A model generated the notes under the pieces. The model was not told the DNA's origin, ran no database searches, and worked only from the letters and a program-made list of their open reading frames with translations. Shown piece after piece: positions 1 to 11,258 of a DNA stretch of 64,000 nucleotides. The stretch comes from Cytospora piceicola (lineage: Eukaryota > Ascomycota > Sordariomycetes > Diaporthales > Cytosporaceae), in the NCBI GenBank assembly GCA_023375675.1, contig JALQBC010000037.1:1-64000 (forward strand), in the 5' to 3' direction. Each line of letters opens with the position of its first letter. Positions within the stretch are counted from its first letter, which is position 1. The position numbers and the translations under genes are program-made.

Positions 1-393
1 GACGTACCTTATCGGAGCCACGATAAGCTGAGGAAGCTCGGAAGCGAGGTCACGGTGTCCGTGCGAGGTCGAGAAAAGCGGGGGGGTTAATTGTCAGTTT
101 CGCCAGACTATGCGGTACGCGGTCAAGCGACGTATGATCGATCGTATCATAAATGAAAATGCACACCCCCCTCCCCTGTGTGGTACAATCTTACATACAA
201 CACTTTTGTCTGAATGGCTAGATTGGCTAAATTGCGGCAGTCGGTTGGCTCTACGCCTCATGTCTTGTGGAGACTGGTCGCAATATTGGTCGGGAATAGC
301 GCAGTGGCAGAGTGGATGACATGGACATATGACAGGTTATGCCGGGCTCGGATGTAATCTTCATTTATGGCATGGTTATCTCCAGCGGCTATA

Positions 394-401
394 TGTCTGT
401 C

Positions 402-450
<49 letters not shown>
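394..450. repeat. (CTGT)n microsatellite
   Basis: A tetranucleotide CTGT/GTCT tract of about 57 bp, nearly perfect except for one CTCT interruption near its left end. It creates Ser-Val-Cys-Leu repeats in shadow frames, which are not coding. Confidence 0.95.
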
Positions 451-1971
451 AACTGACCTGGATCCCATATATAACCTGCTAATAACAAGCGGACGACTTC
501 AACCACCAGTATATAATATGTCCACTTATCGGTTAGGACATGAAAGTACGACTTGTCCTATTCGTCCATTTACCACACTGTAGCTCGGGTGGCTGCAAGA
601 CTCTGTCATACGCCGAGCCTTTTAAGGCCAATGGGGCGGGGTCGGACTATTTCAAAGCCCGGAGTTCCAAGGTTGTTATAGCATCAACTGATATCTACAC
701 ACACATACACAGTGATGAGGAAACCCAATTCGGGGGCTTTTATTTGGTGGTTTTCTCTTTTTCTTTTCAAATGTGGAACACATGCAGATATACCACATGC
801 ATGTTGTCTATGCGGTACATAAATTGAAAAACAATGAAACTGTGCCATTCTATTGCGTCCACGCAACGCTATCTGAAACATTTTTGCCCGGCTTTACCAA
901 CCCGCATAGCCGTTTCTCTTGGCATGGCTTTCATTTTCTTTTCTGGCCAAATTTTATTTTATTAGCACTCGCAGCGTTCCAGTCAACACGTAGAGTGGAA
1001 TGTCACCCGTGTGCCCGCGTGTTCTTACCTTGCAGCAGACCAGTCGATCACTACCGACTTCTCCACCCTTCTCATAAATAGTTGCCAGTTTCGTGGAAAG
1101 TTTATGTACACTACAGTGATTACCCATTATTGCAAAGGCGATCTCATATCTAGCAACCATCCACACATTTAAGCTGGCCTCCCATCATCTATCCATCATG
1201 TCGCATAAGGCGACATATCATTTTTGGCGAGGATTCCGCGACCCCCCATTCAATATAGGTACGCGTGGAGATGGCTCCGTAATCCCGGTATGGAGCAATC
1301 CCGGTATGGGTCTCATGCAAATACTGGTACATATGTACTTTGTAGCTGACCAACAGATCGCAAAAGTCTATGACTGCATATGGGCAAACCGCAGCTTTCC
1401 GCCCAATCGCCATCCTCGCCCTGTGCAGGGTCTCAGACCTCTCCAAGGGCGGTCTGTCTCGTCCGGACCAATCCCTAATCAACACGATGCATATCTCACA
1501 CCACCTCAGGGAGAGAAAGTTCCTTTCTTTCTTCCTTCCCCGATCTTCTTCTCTCTTTGTCGTCTCTATTCACCCCCACTGTATTACATTTGGAATACGA
1601 AGCCAGTCCGAACCAAACCCAATTATCTGTCACTGAATGGGTACAGATCACATATGGAGATGCCTAGGTAGAACACCTACATGTAGGCAAAGCGACAGGA
1701 TGATTCGATCCCTCGGATTTATAAAAGCGAGATCAAGGTTCGCGAGGAATGCATGCTTCCTTATATCTCCGAGCGAATCAACGGGGGGCCTGGGGCCAAT
1801 CGGAACGACATGGAGGGGCCATCCTGGAAGGTATCAATTGATCACATGCGTTCTACATGCATCTTTACTTAAATCGTCGTCTATATAGGTTTGGCGTTAG
1901 GGGAAACAAGCTGCTGGCAAGATGTTGCGGAAGTTTAATTACACCAACACATCAATTACTGAGTCTAATTC

Positions 1972-1994
1972 TGTATGTATGTATGTATGTATGT
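1972..1994. repeat. (ATGT)n microsatellite
   Basis: Five to six units of GTAT/ATGT, running directly into a copy of the dispersed GGTACCTACCTAGGTA motif. Confidence 0.9.
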
Positions 1995-2258
1995 AGGTAC
2001 CTACCTAGGTAAGTAGGCAAACCTTCAGCTTCTCCAAAGAACATGGACTACTGTGTAAGGGGTCTGACTCGTACAAGTTCTGTTCAGCTGTCAATATATT
2101 GGCTACGGCGCTAATCTCTATAAGTTATCCATGCATGGATCTTCCCAAGCGTCGAAGCAAGTCCAGTTATCGACCATCTAGATCAGTGTCCAGAACAACT
2201 AAGGCAGTCTACCCTGCCCAGGTGTCTGTCCTTATGCACTGACCGCCCTTGATATTCC

Positions 2259-2713
2259 TCACCAGACATACACAGCAGCACCATCATCGTCATCATCACT
2301 CAATTTCGCATCTTTAACGTCCTGTCCCCTGTTTTCGTCGCCACTGCTACCGGCAGTTACGCCTGTCTTCTTCCCTCCTCCCAACCCCCGCTCGGCCAAG
2401 TCCCCCAAGGGCTTGAGGTCAGTCTCTGCTTCATGCTGTATCTGACAGTCCTCACAATCAAAGTCCCTCATCTCCTCCTGTCTCCTGCGGATGCCTTGGA
2501 GGCAGCGACCGAAGTTGCCCTTTCGCGAAGCTTCCGGGCACCAGTGAGGTAGGGTGTTCTGGGATATCTGCTTGGAGCATGTCTGGTGAGCCTTGTCAGT
2601 GCATCATCCGGGGTCAAGAGACACGGGCAAGTTGGGAAAGGCAGTGAGGGTTCTTTTCGTATACAGTATTCGCTTACCGCGCAGAAGACGAGGAATGTTG
2701 TGCTTCGGCACAT
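2259..2713 (-). CDS. Small Cys-containing hypothetical protein
   Basis: Two-exon model on the minus strand: exon 1 is 2713-2678 (12 codons from ATG), the intron is 2677-2592 (GTAAGC donor, CAAG acceptor, 86 nt, phase 0) and exon 2 is 2591-2259, ending in TGA. The product is 122 residues. Cysteines lie at about 2, 11, 17, 30, 42, 58 and 61, with a Cys-Glu-Asp-Cys pair and a Trp-Cys-Pro motif. The C-terminal third is Gly/Asp-rich with a run of five Asp. This resembles the many short Cys-rich cytosolic fungal proteins starting Met-Cys-Arg, but I do not recognise a named family. There is no convincing signal peptide. The model rests on clean splice sites and a continuous frame. Confidence 0.55.
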
Positions 2714-4991
2714 GACGACGAATATTATACGGCAGAGGGGTGCGTAGGCTGGGCGGGATTGGACTGAGTGGGGTTTAGAAGAGGTTTTCTGTGGCGAGAA
2801 AAGCTTGAGCTGATACGAGCAATAACTTCCAAGATTCGGGTGGCTCTAATCCAGGAACTTCAATGCCATATCCCGAGGTGGCTCACCATGGGTGATGTTA
2901 GGTCAGAGACAAAGCTTCAGTTTCCTATGGATCCCTACGTTTTGATCATGGTTATTATGTGTTTGTTCGCCTGAGTGGTTGAAGTATATCTTCGGCACAG
3001 TTCATATGCTGATCTTCGATGCCTATCACTAAAGCCAAAGGGTGGAGTCGGACAAGCGCAGCACTCCGAGTCGTCGACCTCAAGAGCAACTGACTTCCCG
3101 GGTTGTGTTCATCCTACCATCCAGATGTCTCGTAGCAATCCACCCTGGGTTGTCGCTATCATCAACATAAAGCCATCTTTAGGTGTACTCGTCTGACATG
3201 TGGAGGCCCGTTCAGCATACTCTGAGTATATACTTGCACCGCCTGCAGCGTTAACCACATTGTACGTGCAACAAGAGACGCGGCATGACGGGTTGGTGCT
3301 TGAGGATGATGCGGTGTTGTCGAAATATATGGACAAGACATATAGCGTGAGCTCGCTGCTGCTTGGACAAGCAAGATGAAGTGCAGCACTGTGCAGCCGT
3401 CGCGCTACTCCTGCAACTCCATCGAGGAGCTTTGACAGGATCACCACGTAGGACGCACGCGCGTGTACGGTTTCGTTGCCAACACAATCACATAAAGCTT
3501 CCTATATATCTGCCGTTGATGCCTCTTACCTGCCACCTATTGATTTCGAGGGTCTCAAGTTGAGTACACACTCCGCTAAAAGAATAGTAACGCTTTCCCG
3601 TCACACGGCTGATACATTGCTTGTGCACTGCCACTGCAAGGTCGGTGGCAATGTGATGCAGGCCCATGCACTATGCACCTGAGATGTGATATTGGCAGGT
3701 CCTGTCATACTAACAGGTACCTAAACGGCCGGATCTATGATTCCACAAGCACAATACGAAGACGGCATATTAATTGGTGCTACAGCATGGGAGGACCAGA
3801 CGCAGCAGGTTCTGCATTGGGACGCTTTCGCATATCCCCTCAACTGCTCTCCGCCCCCACCTGTTCCTTTTCTTGGTGCTAACATACTTGAGCGCTGCCA
3901 TTTCCTAATACCTTCAATCCTCAGACCGCGGAAACTTACATTTTACTTCTTCGAGGAGGAAACCTTCCGCGGACGAAATCCAGCGCCGGAATGCGAGAGT
4001 CGAAAGCCGAAGATCCTGACCGCCCTTTGTTGGTATTACCACTTGCGAGGATCACTCAGCAGCCACGGTCTTTTCACCGCCCGTCAGCGTAAAAGATGAT
4101 TCTGCAAGGGTGGTAGCATTCGGACCTGCCGAACCTTAAGTCAATAATTATAACCAGCCTAGGCGCGTCAGGAATACGGTGGACTTAGCATTCGGCCGCA
4201 ACTCCGCGGTTTCCGCCGCTTCCCTGGTGACGGAAATGCTTGTAAAAAGCCGTGGGCCTGTTCTTGGGATCAGTGTCCATCGGGACGGAAGGATTAGGAA
4301 GATGAAAGTCTCTGAGTGCTACATAGCTAGAGTAATGTTGTGCCATGAAGTAAGTTTATAACCAGATGACTTTATGGCGAATAGCACTGCTAGAGTACTG
4401 GGTGTCCAACATTAAGAAAGAGACCTGCGTGACAACCAAGCGAAATATCGTCCTAATCTTGATACTACAAAGGGAAGCCGAACCATATTCGGTCGCAAAT
4501 ACGATATAGTCCAGTGTGTAGCCGCTGTGGGTCTGTGATTATGGGTGGCCCTGACAGACTAAGGATCACGAGATACCTACATAGTACCTAGTGCTCGATC
4601 ACATCAGCGAAGTAGATCTGTAGCTGAGGCCGTCATCGTCCAGAGAGAGGACGGTTTCAACTGATACGGGTTGTACGCAGTACAGGGGAGCAATTGGTAG
4701 GAGATTAGGACATCAGAACCTCCCATTAGATACCTAGGTAGTATTCTACACCAGATGAAGACTACGCGATGGGAGTATACCCACGAGAGATTATAACATG
4801 ACAGGTTATCCAACAAGAGGGTATCTCACAGAGGATATCCCACGAGAGGTAATTTCAGAGACGCTGCCCACAGATATAGCTTGAGCAAGAACATATATTG
4901 ATTAACCTGCAAGGGCGTGCGTTTTATTCGGACAAAAGCTACCCCAAAGACCAGCCAACGATCTAGGCACCTACGATGCCTCGCCCCCGTC
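2714..4991. other. Gene-free stretch
   Basis: No supportable gene. A 112-codon frame on the minus strand (3109-3447) begins at GTG and shows no family features. A TACCTAGGTA palindrome lies at 4731-4740. Confidence 0.55.
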
Positions 4992-5993
4992 CTAAACCGT
5001 GGACACATCGTCCATTTTCTCTCGCGCCTCGCTAACCATTACCCCCCACACCACAGAGCCTCTCTCGATCCCGCAGATGTCATGCACCGCATCCCCAACA
5101 ACCTCAGCCGCCCGGTCCTTGACCTCGGCGATCTTCCTGTCACGCTCCCTCCTCAGCTCGTCCATCTCCCGCTCGTGCACCCCCTCCATCCGGGCGATCT
5201 GCCCCTCGAGCTCCCGCACGCGCCTGCCGAGGGCGTCGTCGGCCCGCGCCCTCTTCAGGACGCTCGGGCTCGGCGACCTGTTCAGCGAGCAGAGGTCCTC
5301 GTCGAGGCCGCCGGCCTCGGAGGCGGAGCAGTCCTCCTCGTGCGGGCCGACCAGGGACCGCAGGAACCTGCGGTCGAAGGACCCCGTGTCCCCCCCGGGC
5401 GGGCTGCGCCGGGGAGGGCCGCGGCCGGCCGTGGCGAACGGGTTCTCCGCGGGCATGGCCTGGATGGGGCGGGGCGGTCCGCCGGCGACGCCTTGGCCCT
5501 GGGCGGCGGCGGCGGGCATGTACTGGCCGGGGCCGGTCTGCGCGGCGCGGATGAAGCGCGGCTCTTGCTCGTGTGCTGTGGTGGCGGGCTGGGATGGGGC
5601 GAATGCGCCGGTAACTGGTCCTCGAGGGTTGTGTTGCTGCTTTGGGTCGGCTGGTCGAAGGGGCCCAAAGGGGCCGTGGCTTTGGTACTGAGGGAGGGAG
5701 TTGGGATCGGTAGGTCGGTAGGAAGCCACGCCATAGTACGACGGGACAGGTGGGCCGGTGACTGCACTCTGGGGGTTGCTCAGGGGAACTTGACTGGGCT
5801 GAGAGCCATCAGGCTGAGAGCCGGACGCCTGGTTATAGGTACCGGTCATGGTGTAGTAGTATGTGCTTGGATCAGGAGGAGGGACGTTGGGGTCTTGGTA
5901 TCCCTTCTTGTCGCTGGTTTGCTCGTTTTTCGGGCTTCTGCTCCAGGGATGGTGAGCAGCGCCGTTGTTGGAGGGCCTAAAGGGATTATCCAT
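4992..5993 (-). CDS. Pro/Gln-rich protein with C-terminal coiled coil
   Basis: A single coding exon of 333 residues. The first two thirds are low-complexity, rich in Pro, Gln, Ser and Gly, with many Tyr and Asn near the start. Around residues 245-300 there is a strongly charged heptad-like segment (Arg-Glu-Leu-Glu and Asp-Glu-Leu-Arg-Arg-Glu patterns) expected to form a coiled coil. The ATG directly follows an apparent 3' splice site (branch-like CCTAAC, then CCCAAG), with a GTAAGA donor about 60 nt upstream, so a leader intron probably abuts the start codon. No catalytic or membrane motif is visible and I do not recognise the family. The codons are strongly GC-ending, which supports real coding. 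Confidence 0.75.
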   Translation of the reverse strand: MDNPFRPSNNGAAHHPWSRSPKNEQTSDKKGYQDPNVPPPDPSTYYYTMTGTYNQASGSQPDGSQPSQVPLSNPQSAVTGPPVPSYYGVASYRPTDPNSLPQYQSHGPFGPLRPADPKQQHNPRGPVTGAFAPSQPATTAHEQEPRFIRAAQTGPGQYMPAAAAQGQGVAGGPPRPIQAMPAENPFATAGRGPPRRSPPGGDTGSFDRRFLRSLVGPHEEDCSASEAGGLDEDLCSLNRSPSPSVLKRARADDALGRRVRELEGQIARMEGVHEREMDELRRERDRKIAEVKDRAAEVVGDAVHDICGIERGSVVWGVMVSEAREKMDDVSTV

Positions 5994-6690
5994 CTTGGGA
6001 ACGCGTTAGGTACGGTTTGGCAAACATGCGATGCGAGTTGCGAAGGTCTTACCTTGACTTTGTAGCCTCTTTGTCGGTGTGGAACTCGAGAAGTCTTGTC
6101 AATTGGACTCAAGGGAATAAAGGCGAGTTTGTGAAGAACTCCGTGATGTCAAGTGTGGTGTGATGGTCAATGACATCGCCGGATGAATACACCACATGTG
6201 CAGAAATGCCGAGCCTTGTCAACTGGTAATTGATGAAGCAGCAGCTTTGATGGAAAACCCAAAAGCTGAGCATACTCCGGGAAAGTCAAGTTGCCAGTAG
6301 TTTTCACCTGGACACATCCTCGCTAGTAGCCCTTTCTGTATTGAGAACGCGAACTTCAGAAACCCGAATAATTCTTTCATGCATAAGTACCTAGGTATAT
6401 GGCCCTGTGTTTTGAACCTCAAACCAGACATCTGGATCCCTTCTCCTTATGGCAGACACCAAATAACCCACGGGAGAAACCCAGGTGACAGTAGACCTAT
6501 CCGGTGCAATGTACCATTACAGTAAAAGCAAGCCATTTCACAGAGCAGACTAAAGACTCCCTGGCTCACAAAGCAGTATAATATCACGATGATGTCGTGC
6601 CTTGTGTGCTGTGCAGCGTTGGTATTTTTTGCAAGCCACCTGGGCACCAATCAAACTCCCACCATAGTACCCAAGGATACTCCGGAATAA

Positions 6691-6750
6691 TTACACAGCC
6701 TCGTGGGATGCTCAGATTACTTACACAGCCTCGTGGGATGCTCCGGAATC
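6691..6750. repeat. 30-bp tandem duplication
   Basis: The 23-base block beginning TTACACAGCCTCGTGGG occurs at 6691 and again at 6721, giving a 30-bp period. A CTCCGGAAT segment occurs on both sides (near 6679 and 6741), so the duplication is embedded in a slightly longer repeat. Confidence 0.9.
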
Positions 6751-7628
6751 ATTGTCCGAGTTCCCTTGGGAGCCGGGTGCGCAAGCTCCAAGCAGGAGGG
6801 CTGGAAGTGACTGTCCGTTTGTGCCACGCGTTGGCTGTAAGATCATCAAGTGTGGCTTGACACTCCCACCCAGTCCAGACGACATCAGAGGATAACTATG
6901 ACGAAAAAAGGATCTGCGGCTGGTCTGCATTAGGACCTTACATATGATGTCGCCGCCAAATATGCTGTGCCACTGCGAAACCATTGGTGAGTGAGTCTTC
7001 CATCGATTGCTTCCGTGGGCTTGGACAATCTCACCCCGTCCTCGACATAAGGCTGGACCCTACCTGCCCAAGTCGAATACTATGGCTACCAGGGTATATA
7101 AAATTCCCCTGTAATGTACCTGGTCCGTGTCCTGATCAGAGTGCTGTTAAGCGCAAGGGCCACATCGACCTGTCCGGGGTGTAATATTTCGGCCTGATAC
7201 CACAGTAGTCTGGACGCCGTCATGATCATCCGTTGTCCACCGGTTTTGGGTAAGGATTGACCGTTAGATCATGTTGGACTCCTTAGGGACCAAGGAGATG
7301 AAGTAAATGACGTTGCTGATATCGCTGACATCTGGATTTTTCGTTCAAGATCGCCAGGGTATCTCCAGGGCTTGCATGGGTGTGAGGACCCTTTCCTAAA
7401 TACTATGTATGTAGTAAGCGTCTTATAAGTCCTCCAGCCTTCAGAACCGACCGCCATTGTGTCCAGAAAATATGTGCGGCTATTCGGCACATAAAGAGCC
7501 GAGTAATCACAATTCCATATGCCCTCAACCAGGCAGTTGGGACACCAAAACCAGCCCTGACCGTTTCTAGTTGGCCAATGTAATAAGTGTCAAGTACGTT
7601 GCCGCTGTCACATTTCCACCATAGGGTG

Positions 7629-7673
7629 CTATGTGTGTGTGTATGTATGTATGTATGTATGTATGTATGTATG
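7629..7673. repeat. (TATG)n microsatellite
   Basis: A short GT run passes into about nine TATG units. It yields Thr-Tyr-Ile-His repeats in shadow frames. Confidence 0.95.
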
Positions 7674-9498
7674 CAGTGTTTATACACCTTCCTAAAAAGG
7701 TTATATCGAAAAAGTCCCCAACGAGGTTCCTAACGAGGCCCGGGAAAGTTGGTATGGGTGCCATCTTACCGAGTTGGCGGGAACAACCAGGAGTGGCTGG
7801 TTTCCTGCTTTGCGCCGCAAGCAGTGGCGATATCTTCCGTGGGGTCATTGGCGAGGAGGAAGAGCTCTTATCGCATACACCACGATGAGGAGGTCATGTT
7901 GACCTTAGCTCCATCTCCATACTACGTCAAAGGATCTTGGGTGGAGGGGGGGCGCGAGAGGGGTTAGGTGGTTGCTGAGTATCATGGCATCACCTATGCT
8001 GCAAACCATCATGATCCTTGCGACTAACAAGAACCCAAAGAGGAAGAAACATGGCGGAGGCGGGCCGACTTCTCCACATAAGCAGCATTCTCGACAAGGA
8101 ATGCTTGTCATGAAAGCCCAAAATGGATCCACTTAGCGCTGACTTCCGAGCATTACACCTCCCTCATAAACGGCGGTCGGCGGGAAAATGGTCGTCCTCC
8201 GGTACAGGGGTGTTTGTTTGCTTCGGCGAGATAGCCGATGAACCAGCCCGTGCTCTGCTACTCGTAGTGTACATCGCTTCAGATGACTTAGGTAATACAC
8301 GCGTGTCGAATCTCAAGGCTCGGAGGTCCCACTGACCAGACGGGGTAATGCCGAGGTGACTGGTTATGTTGGAAGGATGGAGCACCGGACACAGTAGAAT
8401 ACTCATCTCGACGTTGAATGGTGGGCTTCAAGTTCGGGACGGAAGTTCCGAGACATTGCTGGCCAAGATTTCTGCAAGTGTTACGCCTGACAGGGTCGAA
8501 GGCGGCATAGAGGTGGCCACCATGATGCATTCTTCTAGACAGAGATCTTTCGAGAATCGCTTCTGGAAGGGTGGTGGAAGGGATGGAAGGGCAGTAGAAC
8601 CTGCTTATTGGGCGGGATCACCACGAGCTTGACGCCGGATTGCATACATGATACATACATCGGTACACAGATACATATAGTAGTGATCATACTGGCATAA
8701 TACTATGTATACTGGGTATAGACTTGGACAGAGTCGTGAGCCGATGCGGGCAGCGTAATCCTTGGGCACATCGTATGGGGTATCCCACAACACCATGTCG
8801 ATCGCCAATCAGTCGAATCAACCTTATCACACATCCCTGTGCCCTTTGAGACGACCCGCCGAAAACCACTAGTGCCGGGAGTTTAACCTGAACCGGGCGC
8901 TTCCCCATCTTGTCGTGCTGCCGTATCTGCGTATACCATAGTACATAGTATGTATTGATATTAGCGTACGTATCCTGGTAGCTTGCCCAGGTGCCGAACC
9001 CTTGGATTTGTTTGAGTTACCACGTTACTTGCCGGGGCGGCCCACATTCCTGAGAATGGGCCAAGCCAAAGGCCCCAAAAAAAATAATAACAAAAAGACT
9101 GCTCCGGATGTCTGAAGGACCCTGGGACCGTACCAAGCTTCCTAAGCTTTGATAAGCCTCACATGGTGCCGGGATGATAGCTTGCGTTGGCGCATTGGCG
9201 CGGTGGCATGGCTTACCATGCCATGCCTATCAATCTGCTCTATCGCCTACGGATCACCCAATCTCGTGCGAGAACAACGAAGCCAGACTGCTATTATGAC
9301 GACGACGAGGAGCGACGATGAAGTCAGTTGAGGCGATATCGAGACAGCCATGATGAGAGGCGGCAATCACAGCCAGCGGAACGGACGGACGAATGTGACT
9401 CGATGGTTAGACGCAGATATGCGTGGTGAATTGATGAGATGCCCTAGTAGGTGGCAGGTCAGGCCAGACTGGGTTCCGAGGCCATGTATGTACTGTAG

Positions 9499-9560
9499 TA
9501 TACATACATACATACATACATACGGATCAGATCCGTGCGTGTGGATGTATGTATTGTAAC
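9499..9560. repeat. (ATAC)n tract with hairpin
   Basis: About six ATAC units are followed by ACGGATC-A-GATCCGT and then GGATGTATGTAT. The two flanks are imperfectly complementary, so the block can fold into a hairpin around the GGATC/GATCC core. Confidence 0.75.
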
Positions 9561-11258
9561 CACCTCCCTACTACAGTACAGCACCAAGTCCTGCCCCAAG
9601 GGGACGGAGGAAAGGAGCAGCTGCAGCAGGTGCCAGAGCCCCGGTATTGCGGTACGTGCGTGCGGTGCGTGTCACGTAGGTACCCTGTCCTGCCCATCCT
9701 GTCCCGTCTGACATATCTGCCATGCTCCTCTGAGCAGGAGGTCATACACAGTACATAGCAAGCGAGCAGGTGTGAGGGGCACGCCAGGACCGGAAGGAGG
9801 CAGAGGCTGCGGGTACCCAGGTGCCATCCCGGTTCTTGGTACCTTTGGGTCCCCTGCCGCTACGGATCCATACGCCACGCCCCCGGTACGAGATATATAC
9901 GCAATGGCGTGCCGACCTGCAGCGAGCATGTGCTTCTGGTGGTATTAGCGGGGCCCGGGGAGGGAGAGAATGGGGGGACGGGGAGAAGAACAGTCCTAGG
10001 ATAGGCCTCGCTTCCAGACAGCTGGTCGTGCAAGGTCAAACTGTGAATCAAGACTAAGGCTGTCCGGCATGCCCGTCACCTGCAAGTGATTGCAAATGCG
10101 ACGGGCCCGGTTGAGTAACTTGATTGACTGTCAGGCAAAGCAGGCAAGCAGGCAGAGCAGGCAAAAACAATCATGAGCAAGCCACAATGTGCGGGTGGTG
10201 TGGCCAGTGGCCACAATATCGAGCTGTGCCGCACAGTATGGTTTGATATCAGTTCAGGCAAGGGGGGGAAAAAGGCATACTCCGCAAATCTACCAATTGA
10301 AAGTTACAACTCTATCAAAAATAAGAGGGGCCGTAACCAGAAAGGGTCTAGTCAGTGTTACATCCCCCCAGTTTCGCCGACGGAGTCCACCGTTCACGAC
10401 GTCCTTGTCATCGCAAGTTGTGCTGCTCCAGTTCCTCTGACAAGATACAATGTGTGATCAAGTGAGACATTGCTGAACTGACATATAAAACTTGTCTCTC
10501 TATGTGGACGCACGATTGTGAACGGAGTGGTAGTGGGCACCTGGGCGTTTTGAGACTGTACCGTGGCAGTGTGTTGACAACAGAGGTGCATGTGGAAGTG
10601 AGTTGTGAAGGGAGACAGGGGAGGAGAAAAGGTTACGGCGACAGTACATATGTACACTACAGGTTACGATCAAGCCCACTCCAGTGACCTCACCTGCCCT
10701 TCAAAGATGTCTGCAAAGACAAAGTGGAATATGTCATGTCCTGCACTGCGGAATAGATACGGAATAGCCACCTGAGATAGCCAGACCTTCTCGTCGCCTG
10801 AGCCCAGCCCAGCCTGGCCCAACACACAGTAGCTCCCACACCAACAGATTACTGCTTCTGGCAGGTCGTCCGTGAAGCACCCTCTCAGACATGGAGTTTA
10901 AACCTCGACGCTACCCAGCACTGATAGTGTACTAGCTGATCCACACCCCTGTCTAATCTGCATTTGTGCGACATCGACCCCGTTGCCACATTGCGACCAG
11001 GTTCACAATCCTTACCTCACCATCAATTGCTACACTAGAAATACCACCTCGACCTCGCCTCAAAACCTCCCCGTTGTCGTCGTTGCCCTGGGTCTTCATC
11101 TTCTCGTCTCGTCTCGTCTCGTCAACTTACTACAGACTCACCGGAGAAAGGGCATTGAGCCCCCCCCCTCGTCTGAGAAACTACAGTACCAACAACCCCC
11201 TCCCCAAAAGAGACAGACAGACAGACGAAAGCAGATAGACCTGCGCCTGCCCTTCACG

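Larger units (their letters stand above)
1..2258. other. Gene-free stretch
   Basis: I see no supportable gene here. The longest open frame (157 codons near 1198-1671) has no family signature, no splice context and no neighbour support. The stretch holds a CTGT microsatellite near 394-450, an ATGT microsatellite near 1972-1994 and two copies of the dispersed CCTAGGTA motif (near 1663 and 2003). Confidence 0.6.
5994..11258. other. Long gene-free stretch upstream of the OPT gene
   Basis: Over 5 kb with no supportable coding region. It contains a 30-bp tandem duplication (6691-6750), a TATG microsatellite (7629-7673), an ATAC microsatellite with an adjoining hairpin (9499-9560) and a TACCTAGGTA copy near 6388. 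The last 300 bases are C/T-rich with TCTCG repeats and look like the transcribed leader of the downstream transporter. Confidence 0.6.

Noticed and set aside
300..330. A-box-like TAGCGCAGTGGC
   Set aside because: No B box at a suitable distance and no tRNA cloverleaf.
1198..1671. 157-codon plus-strand frame
   Set aside because: It has an ATG but odd composition, no domain, no signal peptide and no splice or neighbour support; it lies in microsatellite-rich DNA.
3109..3447. 112-codon minus-strand frame
   Set aside because: It starts with GTG, has no recognisable domain, and overlaps equally long frames on both strands.
5282..5767. Pro/Ala/Arg-rich frames overlapping the 4992-5993 gene
   Set aside because: Shadow frames of GC-rich coding DNA; the minus-strand 333-residue frame has the coiled coil and the leader-intron context.
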